Source of the DNA: Massilistercora timonensis
Lineage (GTDB): Bacteria; Bacillota; Clostridia; Lachnospirales; Lachnospiraceae
Direction: 5' to 3'
NCBI RefSeq assembly: GCF_900312975.1
Contig: NZ_LT990039.1
Coordinates: 496,001-560,000 of the forward strand
Length of the DNA: 64,000 nucleotides
Shown here piece after piece: positions 9,280 through 18,141 of this stretch. The number at the start of each line of letters is the position of its first letter. Within the stretch, counting starts at the first letter, position 1. The translations under genes were made by a program, and so were the position numbers. Below the pieces are notes generated by a model. It saw only the letters and a program-made list of their open reading frames with translations, made no database searches and was not told the DNA's origin.

Positions 9280-10215
9280 CTAGTTTCCAGCCATCTGCGC
9301 CGCAACCTCAGCCGCGAAGTCCTCGTTCTTCTTCTCCAGGCCCTCGCCGGTCTCATAGCGGACGAATTTCTTAAGAGACAGCTTGGCGCCGGTCTCTTTG
9401 GCTACCTTCTCTACATATTTGCCAACGGTCAGGTCGCTGTCCTGTACATAAACCTGATCCAGCAGGCAGATCTCTTTCAGCTCTTTGTTGAGACGGCCAA
9501 CCAGCATCTTCTCGATAATGTTGTCCGGCTTCGGCTTGCTGCTCTCTTCGTTCTCCTTCTTGGCCTGAGCCATCAGGATCTCTTTCTCGTGCTCAATGTA
9601 ATCCTCCGGTACTTCCTCGCGGGATACATACTTGGGATACATTGCCGCAACCTGCATTGCCACGTTCTTCAGGCAGGTTCTGATCTCGTCGTTCACTACG
9701 TCGGTCTCAGCCTCTACCAGAACGCCGATCCTTCCGCCGCCGTGGATATAAGATACGATGCAGCCGTCGGATACGATCTTCTCAAATCTGCGGATGCTCA
9801 GCTTCTCGCCGATCACCGCGATCTTCTCGGTCAGGGCTTCCTGAACGGTCTTGCCTGCTTCTGCATTCCAGCTCTCAGCCAGGAACGCATCCATGTCTTT
9901 TGCGTCAGATGTCATCGCCTGAGCTACTACATCTTTAACAAATGCCTGGAAATCAGCATTCTTTGCCACGAAGTCTGTCTCAGAGTTTACTTCTACGATC
10001 GCTGCGGTCTTGTCGTCTTTGACTTCCGCCATTACGATACCTTCTGCCGCGATACGTCCGGCCTTCTTCTCTGCCTTTGCCTGGCCGTTCTTTCTCAGAT
10101 ATTCGATAGCCGCGTCCATGTTGCCGTCAGTCTCGCTCAGAGCCTTCTTGCAGTCCATCATGCCCGCGCCGGTCATCTCTCTTAACTCTTTTACCATACT
10201 AGCTGTAACTGCCAT
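9280..10215 (-). CDS. tsf: translation elongation factor Ts
   Basis: This 311-residue protein is the nucleotide exchange factor for EF-Tu. It begins MAVTASMVKELREMTGAGMM, with the family signature MTGAGMMDCKKAL, and carries the second signature SETDFVAKN. The length fits Firmicute EF-Ts. A GGAGGAGAAGG site precedes the ATG. It follows rpsB by 24 bp, the standard bacterial arrangement, and shares its promoter and terminator. Confidence 0.98.
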   Translation of the reverse strand: MAVTASMVKELREMTGAGMMDCKKALSETDGNMDAAIEYLRKNGQAKAEKKAGRIAAEGIVMAEVKDDKTAAIVEVNSETDFVAKNADFQAFVKDVVAQAMTSDAKDMDAFLAESWNAEAGKTVQEALTEKIAVIGEKLSIRRFEKIVSDGCIVSYIHGGGRIGVLVEAETDVVNDEIRTCLKNVAMQVAAMYPKYVSREEVPEDYIEHEKEILMAQAKKENEESSKPKPDNIIEKMLVGRLNKELKEICLLDQVYVQDSDLTVGKYVEKVAKETGAKLSLKKFVRYETGEGLEKKNEDFAAEVAAQMAGN

Positions 10216-10239
10216 GATCCTTCTCCTCCAAATTTCCTT

Positions 10240-11013
10240 TTACTCTTCTGTCTCGACAGCTTCAGAAGCCTCAGCCTCTGCTGCTTCCCCGGCAGTCTCC
10301 TCGCCGTAAACTTCCTCGTCTGCGCCGGTCATTCCCTGATTAGCCTCTACCACTGCGTCCGCCATCTTGGAAACGATCAGTTTTACTGCACGGATAGCGT
10401 CATCGTTGCCCGGGATCACATAATCCAGTTCCTCCGGATCACAGTTGGTGTCCGCGATACCGATCAGCGGGATTCCAAGGATATGAGCTTCCTGAACACA
10501 GATTCTCTCCTTCTTCGGGTCAACTACGAAGATCGCGTCCGGAAGTCTCTTCATCTCTTTGATACCGCCAAGGTTCTTCTCCAGCTTCTCCCACTCTTTC
10601 TTCAGCTGGATCACTTCCTTCTTCGGCAGAACATCAAAGGTTCCGTCCTCAGCCATTCTCTCGATCTCTTTGAGACGTCCGATCCGGCTCTTGATGGTCT
10701 TGAAGTTGGTGAGCATTCCGCCCAGCCATCTCTCATTTACATAGAACATTCCGCAGCGCTCTGCTTCTGTCTGGATCGCGTCCTGGGCCTGCTTCTTGTT
10801 TCCTACGAAAAGGATGGTTCCGCCCGCTGCCGCGATGTCGGCAACTGCCTGATAAGCCTCGTCAACTTTGCCTACAGACTTCTGCAGGTCGATGATGTAG
10901 ATCCCGTTTCTCTCCGTGTAGATGTACGGAGCCATCTTGGGGTTCCATCTTCTGGTCTGGTGTCCGAAGTGAACACCTGCTTCTAAAAGCTGCTTCATTG
11001 AAATAACACTCAT
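10240..11013 (-). CDS. rpsB: 30S ribosomal protein S2
   Basis: This 257-residue protein begins [20 protein letters not shown] and contains the S2 signatures [10 protein letters not shown] and [14 protein letters not shown]2 joins the small subunit late and helps hold S1. The frame is open further upstream, but a GGAGG site 9 nt before ATG 11013 and the family N-terminus fix this start. The last 25 residues are Glu/Ala-rich, a common variable tail. It heads the rpsB-tsf operon from a strong promoter about 110 bp upstream. Confidence 0.98.
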   Translation of the reverse strand: MSVISMKQLLEAGVHFGHQTRRWNPKMAPYIYTERNGIYIIDLQKSVGKVDEAYQAVADIAAAGGTILFVGNKKQAQDAIQTEAERCGMFYVNERWLGGMLTNFKTIKSRIGRLKEIERMAEDGTFDVLPKKEVIQLKKEWEKLEKNLGGIKEMKRLPDAIFVVDPKKERICVQEAHILGIPLIGIADTNCDPEELDYVIPGNDDAIRAVKLIVSKMADAVVEANQGMTGADEEVYGEETAGEAAEAEASEAVETEE

Positions 11014-11131
11014 GTTTCTTTCCTCCATTTGGTTTTTTCTTCCGCATGTCCATAAGCCCTTGAAACCGCGGCTTTCCTGCCATCGGCACCGTCTTGGGCA
11101 AAGACAGGCGTGTTTTTTTGCGACTTTTGTA

Positions 11132-11160
11132 TAATAGCACAAAACCCTTGCGATTGCAAG
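11132..11160 (-). promoter_or_regulatory. rpsB-tsf promoter overlapping the upstream terminator
   Basis: On the minus strand, TTGCAA (11160-11155) and TATTAT (11137-11132) are separated by exactly 17 bp. The -35 box lies inside the hairpin that terminates the preceding NlpC/P60 gene. The roughly 100-nt leader that follows could hold autoregulation by S2; I cannot show a conserved fold. Confidence 0.75.
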
Positions 11161-11169
11161 GGTTTTGTA
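11140..11169 (-). terminator. terminator after the first NlpC/P60 gene
   Basis: A 13-bp perfect stem (11140-11152 with 11157-11169) and GATT loop lies 26 bp past the stop codon. The arm itself contains the T-run, and the rpsB -35 box sits in the same hairpin. Confidence 0.75.
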
Positions 11170-11195
11170 AGGATTATCATATACTGTTCTATTTC

Positions 11196-12353
11196 TTACC
11201 AATATCTTCTCACTGCCAGCACAGTTCTGTAATTGGCCGGCGATGTTGTCTTGATCCCGCCTGACGGATAAGGTTTGCTGTTGGAGGCGTGTACCACCGT
11301 ATTATTGCCAATATAGATAGCCACATGTCCGCTGTAACAGATCACGTCGCCCGGAAGCTTGTCCGCATAGCTTACTGCCTTTCCGCCGGAACGGATAGCG
11401 CTGGAAGAACGGGGAGTAGAGATCCCGAACTTCTTATGGATCTGCTGCACAAACCCGGAGCAGTCAATACCATTGGTCAGGCTGTTCCCGCCGTATACAT
11501 ATTTATTTCCTATGTATTCGCATCCTTTATTGGCGATCTGCTGTCCCAGAGAAGCATTGCCAGGCTTGGAACTGGAAGAAGAACCGCCGGATGGTTTACT
11601 GCTGGAAGGTTTACTGTCAGAAGGCTTACTCTCGGAAGAATCCTGTTCCTGATCCTGATTTTGATCCTCTTCCGTCACCGACTCAATGACCTCATCTACC
11701 GCAGAAGTATCTGCTTCGTTCGTTGCCTCCTGGACCTGAGCCTCTGCCGCTTCTCTTGCAGCCGCAAGCTGGGTGTCAAAATCGGCGATCTGTTCTTCCA
11801 TCTGGGTCAGAGTGGTCTGCAGGTTAGCCTTCTGGCCCTCCATATCCTGGGCCATCACTTCCATATCTCCCTTTCCTGCCTCCAGATCCACCTTCAGATC
11901 TTTGATCTCGTTCTTCGTCTCCACGTATTCATCCAGCATATCCCGGTCGTATTTGTTAACCTTCTGGACATACTCCGCTTTATTAACGAAATCAGTGAAA
12001 TCTGTGGCTGAAACAAGAACAGAAAGATAAGACTCCACTCCATTCTCATACATATATTTGATACGAAGCTTCATGTCTTCGTACTGCTGCTTTTCTTTTT
12101 CTTCAGCCGCCTCCAGATCCTTTCCCACCTGGTCGATCTTCTTCTCCGTGTTCTCTATATCCTTCTGGAGCGCTTCATATTCCACCAGAAGATCTACCAG
12201 ATCCTGATTTACACTGGCTACCTGGGCTTCCGCCTGGCTTTTCTGATTCTCCAGTGATTTCACATCATCCTGAGGCGCCGCATAAACAGGCGCTACAATC
12301 ATAGAACCCACCACAGTACCTGTGATGAGTGTTCTGATCAAACGTCTCTTCAT
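11196..12353 (-). CDS. secreted NlpC/P60 peptidoglycan hydrolase, coiled-coil type
   Basis: This 385-residue secreted protein has a signal peptide ending in APVYAAP (about residue 26), a long coiled coil (about 30-210), an acidic then Ser/Pro/Lys-rich linker (about 215-265) and a C-terminal NlpC/P60 endopeptidase domain. The catalytic Cys is in GIDCSGF (near 298), the His in GHVAIYIG (near 342), and a third polar residue is near VVHASNS. The architecture matches PcsB-like hydrolases that cut cell-wall peptides at division. It is a close paralogue of the next gene: both share [22 protein letters not shown] and [14 protein letters not shown] segments. Confidence 0.92.
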   Translation of the reverse strand: MKRRLIRTLITGTVVGSMIVAPVYAAPQDDVKSLENQKSQAEAQVASVNQDLVDLLVEYEALQKDIENTEKKIDQVGKDLEAAEEKEKQQYEDMKLRIKYMYENGVESYLSVLVSATDFTDFVNKAEYVQKVNKYDRDMLDEYVETKNEIKDLKVDLEAGKGDMEVMAQDMEGQKANLQTTLTQMEEQIADFDTQLAAAREAAEAQVQEATNEADTSAVDEVIESVTEEDQNQDQEQDSSESKPSDSKPSSSKPSGGSSSSSKPGNASLGQQIANKGCEYIGNKYVYGGNSLTNGIDCSGFVQQIHKKFGISTPRSSSAIRSGGKAVSYADKLPGDVICYSGHVAIYIGNNTVVHASNSKPYPSGGIKTTSPANYRTVLAVRRYW

Positions 12354-12465
12354 AAATTCTCACCCATCCTTATCAATTGTACTTTACTCATACGCCCCCG
12401 CATACTTATAGACAGGATACAATATTTTTAGATATATTTCAATCCTTTTTCACAAATTACCAAAA

Positions 12466-12490
12466 ATTCCCCGGCAATAAACCGGGGAAT
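12466..12490 (-). terminator. terminator after the second NlpC/P60 gene
   Basis: A perfect 9-bp G+C-rich stem (12466-12474 with 12482-12490) with a 7-nt loop is followed by TTTTTGG on the minus strand, 12 bp past the stop codon. Confidence 0.85.
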
Positions 12491-12501
12491 CCCATCTTCT
12501 T

Positions 12502-13533
12502 TTACCAATAACGTCTGTACCAGGGAGATCCATATACTGCTGCAACTTTTACCACATCGCCGGTATGAGGCGCATGGATCATCTGACCTCCGCCAATGTA
12601 GATTCCTACATGACCCACGTAACATACCACATCGCCCGGTCTGGGGTTGCTGACCGGCTGACCGCCGCCGCCCTGAGCTCCCGAAGTACGTCCCAGGCTG
12701 ATTCCCGCCACCTTATGGCAGTACTGCACAAGCCCGGAACAGTCAAGTCCCTTGCCCGGCGTCGTTCCACCATATACATAGGGTACGCCAAGCTGCGTAT
12801 ACGCGGCGCTGACAATCCTCTGAGCCACAGCGGTATCACCCTTGGCCACATAGTTGCTGGAAGTATTCTGACTTCCGTTTCCACCGCCATTACTCTGAGC
12901 TTCCCGGGCCTCCTGCTGTCTCCTCGCCTCAGCCGCGGCTTCTACTGCTTCCTGGATCTGTCCGTTGAGGTCTTCAATCTCTCCCTGCTTCTCTTCAATA
13001 GTCGCGTTCAGAGACTCTTCTTCCTCTTCGTACTCTGTCTGCATTGTTTCAATGTCCGCCTGCTCCTTCTCCAAAGTTGTCTTGAGCGTCGCCACTTCCT
13101 TCTTGGTAGCCACATACTCATCCAGTTTTTCTCTGTCATAGGAGTATACATTCTGAACATATTCCGCGTTATTTACAAAGTCTGTAAAGCTGTCAGCCGC
13201 CACCAGCACTTCCAGCATACTAGCGTCGCCCTGCTCATACATATATTTGATACGAAGCTTCATATCTTCGTACTGCTGTCTCTCTTTTTCTTCCGCTTTC
13301 TGAAGATCTTCCTCTGCCTGGATAATCTCCTCGCCCTTCGCGATCAGATCTGCCTCCAGCTGATCCAGTTTCTCTATCGTAACCGTCAACTGCTCCTGAA
13401 GTGAAGCAACCTCACTCTGAGCCGCCGCCTTATCCTCTTTCAGTTCGTCTACGGATGGTGCCGCGAAAACCGGCGTTGCGATCAAAGAACTTGCCGCAAA
13501 TGCTGCCAGAAGCCTTATCCCAAATTTCCTCAT
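12502..13533 (-). CDS. secreted NlpC/P60 peptidoglycan hydrolase, coiled-coil type (paralogue)
   Basis: This 343-residue secreted hydrolase begins MRKFGIRLLAAF, with a signal peptide ending ATPVFAAP, then a coiled coil (about 35-205), an Asn/Gly-rich linker and an NlpC/P60 domain. The catalytic Cys is in GLDCSGL (near 265), the His in GHVGIYIG (near 307), and a third His is in HAPHTG. ATG 13533 has an AAAGGA site about 9 nt upstream; the frame continues upstream without one. It has its own promoter and terminator. The linker is shorter than in its neighbour and lacks the acidic stretch, so the two paralogues may differ in wall localisation. Confidence 0.92.
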   Translation of the reverse strand: MRKFGIRLLAAFAASSLIATPVFAAPSVDELKEDKAAAQSEVASLQEQLTVTIEKLDQLEADLIAKGEEIIQAEEDLQKAEEKERQQYEDMKLRIKYMYEQGDASMLEVLVAADSFTDFVNNAEYVQNVYSYDREKLDEYVATKKEVATLKTTLEKEQADIETMQTEYEEEEESLNATIEEKQGEIEDLNGQIQEAVEAAAEARRQQEAREAQSNGGGNGSQNTSSNYVAKGDTAVAQRIVSAAYTQLGVPYVYGGTTPGKGLDCSGLVQYCHKVAGISLGRTSGAQGGGGQPVSNPRPGDVVCYVGHVGIYIGGGQMIHAPHTGDVVKVAAVYGSPWYRRYW

Positions 13534-13594
13534 TATCATCATCCTTTTACAAAAAATTGACATAAACCTTATAATAAATCCATATATCGAATAA

Positions 13595-13623
13595 ATTATA
13601 TCCCATCCTCAACACTTTTGCAA
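13595..13623 (-). promoter_or_regulatory. promoter of the second NlpC/P60 gene
   Basis: TTGCAA (13623-13618) and a perfect TATAAT (13600-13595) are separated by 17 bp on the minus strand. This leaves a 5' leader of about 55 nt before the ATG. Confidence 0.75.
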
Positions 13624-13662
13624 CATTTTTTAATAAATTTGTAACATATCCCCCCAGTTCAG

Positions 13663-13724
13663 CAATACAGCCATTCAGGAAGGAAGTCATGCTCGCATGA
13701 ACTTCTGACTGAATGGCTGTATTG
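13663..13724. repeat. 62-bp near-perfect inverted repeat
   Basis: A perfect 16-bp outer stem (13663-13678 with 13709-13724) encloses a second imperfect stem that pairs AAGTCATGC with GCATGAACTT. It sits between the CPBP gene and the NlpC/P60 promoter. No T-run follows on the minus strand, so it is not an ordinary terminator. It may be a small palindromic mobile remnant or an RNA structure. Confidence 0.6.
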
Positions 13725-13763
13725 AGTGAGCGCCGTCTTATGAGCAAAACAGCGGAAGCCGGT

Positions 13764-14714
13764 TTACACCCGCGCCGCCGATCCTTCTCCCGCATCCGGC
13801 AGATCCGGCTTCTCCTCGATCCGCTGGATAAACAGATACATAGAGGAGGCAACCGCCGCGCAGGCCACCGTGATCACCCCTGCCCGCATAGGTTCCTGGA
13901 GCAGCCAGTCAAAGAGGTGGAACTGGGTGGCGAATACTGACAGAAGGTTCACCGCGATATGGGCCGCCACCGGCGCCTTCACGGAACCATATTTCTCATA
14001 GATGTAACAGAATACCATTCCCAGCAGGAAGCCGTAGATCATCTGAATCATATTCATATGAAGGAATGCAAATACGGCGGAAGCATAAAGCGCTGCCTGC
14101 CAGAAAGGCGCCCGCTCCCGCAGCCGCTTGAACATCAGGCCCCGGAAGACCAGTTCCTCGCACATGGGGACCAGAACCCCAAGGCAGATGATCTGCGCCG
14201 CGAAGGGAGCCGCGTAGAGCAGAGATATGGTCTGCTCATAGGCTGCGTCATAGCTGGACAGGTTGCCGATCAGCACCAGGTTGTTAAATCCCAGGGAGAT
14301 CCCCAGCACCATCAGGATCAGGGCAAAATATTTCCACAGAGGCGCTTTCTTATTTGGCACGATACCTGCCATCCGCTCCCGCAGCCGGTCCTTGTGGAAC
14401 ATCACAAGAAGCACAGGGATGGTCACCAGGGCCGCCACCCCTTCCACAATGGTAGTCACATTCAGGATCTCGCCCATCAACTGCTGGTAGAGATCACTGA
14501 TCTTGCTCTGGTCCATGGCCGCCTGGTTCACCAGATCTGGATTGTTTGCCATAAAGATAATGGTGAAAGCGCCCGCCGCAAGGACGGACACACCAAATCC
14601 GATGGCCATCTTCAGGATCAGGGGGCTCCACAGGTGCCAAAGCCTCTTTCCATATGATTCCTGCCCGCCTTCGGGCATTCTATATTCCTGACTCATAGTC
14701 TTCCTCACTTTCAT
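13764..14714 (-). CDS. CPBP-family intramembrane metalloprotease
   Basis: This 316-residue membrane protein has about seven to eight hydrophobic segments and the CPBP (CAAX protease and bacteriocin-processing) motifs: EELVFRG near residue 186, FAFLHMN and a later AHIAVN. The paired Glu and the His/Asn residues form the metal site in this family. Bacterial members are linked to bacteriocin maturation, self-immunity or general membrane proteolysis; the substrate here is unknown. The start has an AGGAG site 6 nt before ATG 14714. No bacteriocin precursor is seen nearby. Confidence 0.88.
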   Translation of the reverse strand: MKVRKTMSQEYRMPEGGQESYGKRLWHLWSPLILKMAIGFGVSVLAAGAFTIIFMANNPDLVNQAAMDQSKISDLYQQLMGEILNVTTIVEGVAALVTIPVLLVMFHKDRLRERMAGIVPNKKAPLWKYFALILMVLGISLGFNNLVLIGNLSSYDAAYEQTISLLYAAPFAAQIICLGVLVPMCEELVFRGLMFKRLRERAPFWQAALYASAVFAFLHMNMIQMIYGFLLGMVFCYIYEKYGSVKAPVAAHIAVNLLSVFATQFHLFDWLLQEPMRAGVITVACAAVASSMYLFIQRIEEKPDLPDAGEGSAARV

Positions 14715-14790
14715 TCATTGCTCCTACCATTCTACTTCCCCTGACCGAAACATGCAATTAAAAAAGTATAAAAATGTCAGATCCCCGAAA

Positions 14791-14826
14791 AAGAGACGGC
14801 CTTTTTCCGTCAAAAGGCCGTCTCTT
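14791..14826 (-). terminator. terminator of the brnQ to YbaK operon
   Basis: A 15-bp perfect stem (14791-14805 with 14812-14826) and 6-nt loop lies 16 bp past the YbaK stop, with TTTT at the stem end on the minus strand. Confidence 0.85.
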
Positions 14827-14842
14827 CTCTTTCATTTCTTAT

Positions 14843-15334
14843 CTACAGTTTGATCTTTACCACGTCCACGTCCAGGTTCCACAGGAATTTGTCCAGATCT
14901 TTAAAAGACAGGAACACAGTGGCTGTATTTTCCAGGGGATGAATACCCAGGCTCTTGCATCTTGTCAGGTCTTTGTCGATGAAAAACTCCACCGCATGGT
15001 CCGTATCGTTCATAAGGCCAAAGGGGGTTACCCCGCCCTGCTTCACACCCAGGTACTTCTCCAGCCGGTCCTCAGAGGCAAAGCTTAAGTTGCCTGCTCC
15101 CAGCTGCCGTCCCAGGCTTTTTAAGTCCACCTTCTTGCTCTCCTCGCAGGTCACCAGGAAGTGCCGTTTCCCCTTGGCGTCCCGCAGAAACAGGTTCTTG
15201 CACAGTGTCCCCTTCTCCGGAAGACCCAGCCGGTCCATATCTTCCATTGTATATACCGGTTCGTGCTCTACCACTTCATATTTGATCTTCTGCTTGTCCA
15301 GCGCGTCATAAACTTTTTGTTTCTGGTCTTCCAT
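14843..15334 (-). CDS. YbaK/ProX-type aminoacyl-tRNA deacylase
   Basis: This 163-residue cytoplasmic protein matches the free-standing editing domain family (YbaK, ProX/PrdX) that hydrolyses mischarged Ala- or Cys-tRNA(Pro). Family features include HEPVYTMEDM, the Lys in GTLCKNLFLRD and GGVTPFGL. The length is as expected. A GGAGG site lies 8 nt before ATG 15334. It is the last gene of the operon that starts at brnQ. ProX is more likely than YbaK because of the EHEPVYTMEDM pattern and the length. Confidence 0.88.
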   Translation of the reverse strand: MEDQKQKVYDALDKQKIKYEVVEHEPVYTMEDMDRLGLPEKGTLCKNLFLRDAKGKRHFLVTCEESKKVDLKSLGRQLGAGNLSFASEDRLEKYLGVKQGGVTPFGLMNDTDHAVEFFIDKDLTRCKSLGIHPLENTATVFLSFKDLDKFLWNLDVDVVKIKL

Positions 15335-15369
15335 ACCGGAGCCCTCCTTCTTTTTTCCTTCTCTATGAA

Positions 15370-16320
15370 TTATAGGGCAGCCCGCGGGGAATGTAAAGCA
15401 AAAACTTCCTCCACCGCCGCCTGATATTCCGCCAGACTGCCGGATTTCCGGATCTTTTTCGCCTGCTTTTGGCTCTCCGGGAACAACCCGTTAAGATATG
15501 CCCACAGTTCCTTCATCTTGAAGAGCACCGGCCGCTCTCCGGCCCCCAGTTCCTGATACCCCTTGCAGATCTCCTCAAGAAAAGCTTTCAGCCGCTCCCC
15601 GTCCAGCTCTTCTCCTGCCCTTCCTTCCATCTGTTCCACAAGGGCGGGATTGGCGATCACGCCACGGCCCAGCATAACCGTGTCCGTCCCGGGAAATTGC
15701 TCCGTCAGACGCTTCCCATCCGATGCGCTGCGGATATCCCCGTTGTAGCAGAGTGGATTCCGGCTGTGCTCCCGGGCATAGGCGTAAGCCTCCAGGTTCA
15801 CCCTTCCCTGATAGAAATCCTGCTGGGTCCTGGGGTGAAGGATCAGCTCTTCCAGCGGATACCGGTTATAGACAGCAAGGATCTCTTCAAATTCCTCCGG
15901 GTGATATTTCCCCAGGCGGGTCTTCACCGAGATCTTCTGATCCCCGTGGGCGAACACCTCCTCCAGGAAATGGTCAAGCGCCTCCGGGTCTGCCAGGAAT
16001 CCCGCTCCCCGGTTCTTGGACACCACCGTCTTGGAGGGGCAGCCAAAATTCAGATTCACCTCCTGATATCCCAGGTCTTTCAGCTTCTTCATGGTGCGCA
16101 GGCAGTCACCGGCCTGATTGCTCATGATCTGAGGGATCAGGTTCATCCCCTCGTTCCGTCCCGGGTCGATCTCCCGCATCTCCCGGGCGCTGAACCCCTT
16201 CTTGCTGTGAGGTACTAAAAAGGGGGTGAAATATTTCTCCATCGGCCGGAAATATTTATGATAGGCGGCCCGATAAATATCGGTAGTGACCCCTTCCATG
16301 GGCGCAAGATAATACCGCAT
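15370..16320 (-). CDS. dus: tRNA-dihydrouridine synthase
   Basis: This 316-residue flavoenzyme reduces uridines in tRNA using NADPH. It begins MRYYLAPMEGVT, the usual FMN-binding start of Dus, and carries VNLNFGCPSKTV with the catalytic Cys, SVKTRLG and LILHPRTQQ. A GGAG site about 9 nt before ATG 16320 and the family N-terminus choose this start; the frame is open further upstream. The gene overlaps the end of the preceding membrane-protein gene by 65 bp, which suggests coupled translation. Confidence 0.92.
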   Translation of the reverse strand: MRYYLAPMEGVTTDIYRAAYHKYFRPMEKYFTPFLVPHSKKGFSAREMREIDPGRNEGMNLIPQIMSNQAGDCLRTMKKLKDLGYQEVNLNFGCPSKTVVSKNRGAGFLADPEALDHFLEEVFAHGDQKISVKTRLGKYHPEEFEEILAVYNRYPLEELILHPRTQQDFYQGRVNLEAYAYAREHSRNPLCYNGDIRSASDGKRLTEQFPGTDTVMLGRGVIANPALVEQMEGRAGEELDGERLKAFLEEICKGYQELGAGERPVLFKMKELWAYLNGLFPESQKQAKKIRKSGSLAEYQAAVEEVFALHSPRAAL

Positions 16321-18139
16321 CTTCCGTCTCTCCTTCTTCCTCTGTCTCTGCCTTCTGATAGTCGGTGATCCCTTTCCCTTCATTCGGATGCACGCTGGAG
16401 TAGGCAAGATCCCCCACGAATACCGCCGCCAGCGCAAGGCTTACAGGCACCAGGGCTTTCCCCGGGATCCTGCGGATCTGATTGTCCAGGATGGGGGCCA
16501 GCACATAGACGATGGCCAGGCCGCCCAAACCGAATACCAGAAGCCCTTCCGCGCAGATCCTGCCGTTCAGGTTCAGGAAATATCCGCTGTAATCCCACCA
16601 GCGCTGACCGTTATGGGCCATTTCCAGATACAGGGAGGAAAAATATTCCACGCAGCCGCATAAGACCACGGTAGCGCCAAATTCCAGCAGCGGCCTGGCT
16701 CTCAGCCGGTTCAGCGCCACCAGGATCAGCACGCCGCCGCAGCCGTAGATAGGCAGCCAGGGACCATGGAGCACGCCCCGGTTGACAAACTCTCCGTCTG
16801 AGATCAGATGGAGGCTTACTTCCCAAAGCCAACCGATGAAAGAAAAGGCGAAAAACATCAGGATCAGCGACCACACCGAATATCTGCGGAAATAGTTGAT
16901 CATCTCGATCCGGCTCCGCTTCTCGTGCTCCGGAATAGCGGACATCCGAATGGGATAGGCCTTCCCGCTGATCACGTCCTGCAGGGAGGCAAGCCGGATC
17001 CTGCGCTTCACCCGCTCCTCATATTCCCGCTCATTGGCGCTGTAGAATAAGGTAACTCCAAAAAAATCCGCCAGCGCCTCCGTAAGACTGCTGCTTTTCT
17101 TCTTCTGGACCTGCTCTTCGTCCAGAAGGTAAATCAGGTCGCTGTAGGTCTCCACCACAGTGCCCAGGTCCGGCTTCTCAAAGAGATAGGGATCATTTAA
17201 CAGCTCTGCCTTCTCCCCCTCTTCCTTCTTGTAGGTTTCCCGGACCCGGACATAGTATTCCGCATAAGCGGCCATCCGATAGGGGTTGGAATAAAAGATC
17301 TCTGAAATCCCCAGGGTGGCTCCTCCCAGGATCACCCAGCCCAGGAAACTCATTTCCATCAGGAAGCATTCCCACTTATGCCCCCGCATCATTTTCCGGG
17401 ACAGGGTTATCGCCTCCAGAGGCCGCACATCCGGGTTCTCCGCCGCGATATAGGGCACCAGGAAATAGGAATACCGCTTGATCACGCCTCCGATAAGGGT
17501 CAGGCTCCACAGGAACTGGAAAAAGGAGGCCGCGAACATGGTGCAGGACACCCGCACCCACCGTTTCACCCGGAGCAGGAACAAAAGTCTCTGAGGAGAC
17601 ACCTTCTCATAGGTCCGCCCCTCCAGGAAAAACCGCCTCATGATCACCGTAAACATATTGATGAAGAAAAACCACACCAGGAATGCCAGCACCAGACCGA
17701 CCACGATAAAGAGGATCAGCATGGCTTCCGTGGAATCTACCACCGAGCGCACCGCCATGATCACCGTGGCGATCATGGCCCCCGACTCAATCCGGTTGAC
17801 CGCCTCGGCAAACACACCTCTGGTCCTGCCAAGCACTGCGTTGCTCCCCTGATCGTCTTTTGCCTCCTGCACCAGAGCCCGGGAAGTCTCCCGGCTCTTT
17901 TCGTCCTCCCCCATGATCGCCTCCGCGATGGCGGTGCTCATATCCGGCGTCTCCGGCACCATGCCAGTGGACACTTCCGCAGTCAGCTCTCCCTCGGAAG
18001 CCATGGTGATCAGCTCCAGGCCTCCAAAGGATTCCGCTCCGATATAACCTGCCGCCAGGCAGAGGACCACGAAGATCCAGTAATGCTGCTTCAGGGATCT
18101 CCTGGCCTGTTGTTTTAATTCCTTCCGATTAACTCTCAT
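16256..18139 (-). CDS. membrane protein: DUF975 region fused to CmpB-type permease-like domain
   Basis: This 627-residue protein starts with a DUF975-like region (MRVNRKELKQQARRSLK, then several membrane segments to about residue 300) and ends with a domain like PF06541 (putative ABC-transporter type IV, CmpB-like), seen in RGVLHGPWLPIYGCGG and the WDYSGYFLNLNGRIC stretch (about 425-590). The two domains are usually separate proteins, so this is a fusion. Function is unknown. ATG 18139 comes 2 bp after the DUF2130 stop, so translation is probably coupled. Confidence 0.82.
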   Translation of the reverse strand: MRVNRKELKQQARRSLKQHYWIFVVLCLAAGYIGAESFGGLELITMASEGELTAEVSTGMVPETPDMSTAIAEAIMGEDEKSRETSRALVQEAKDDQGSNAVLGRTRGVFAEAVNRIESGAMIATVIMAVRSVVDSTEAMLILFIVVGLVLAFLVWFFFINMFTVIMRRFFLEGRTYEKVSPQRLLFLLRVKRWVRVSCTMFAASFFQFLWSLTLIGGVIKRYSYFLVPYIAAENPDVRPLEAITLSRKMMRGHKWECFLMEMSFLGWVILGGATLGISEIFYSNPYRMAAYAEYYVRVRETYKKEEGEKAELLNDPYLFEKPDLGTVVETYSDLIYLLDEEQVQKKKSSSLTEALADFFGVTLFYSANEREYEERVKRRIRLASLQDVISGKAYPIRMSAIPEHEKRSRIEMINYFRRYSVWSLILMFFAFSFIGWLWEVSLHLISDGEFVNRGVLHGPWLPIYGCGGVLILVALNRLRARPLLEFGATVVLCGCVEYFSSLYLEMAHNGQRWWDYSGYFLNLNGRICAEGLLVFGLGGLAIVYVLAPILDNQIRRIPGKALVPVSLALAAVFVGDLAYSSVHPNEGKGITDYQKAETEEEGETEDAVLSCAHGRGHYRYLSGRLS

Positions 18140-18141
18140 CC

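Noticed and set aside
17378-18118. A 246-codon His/Gln/Pro-rich plus-strand frame
   Set aside because: The composition is that of the antisense strand of membrane-protein codons; the real gene is on the minus strand.
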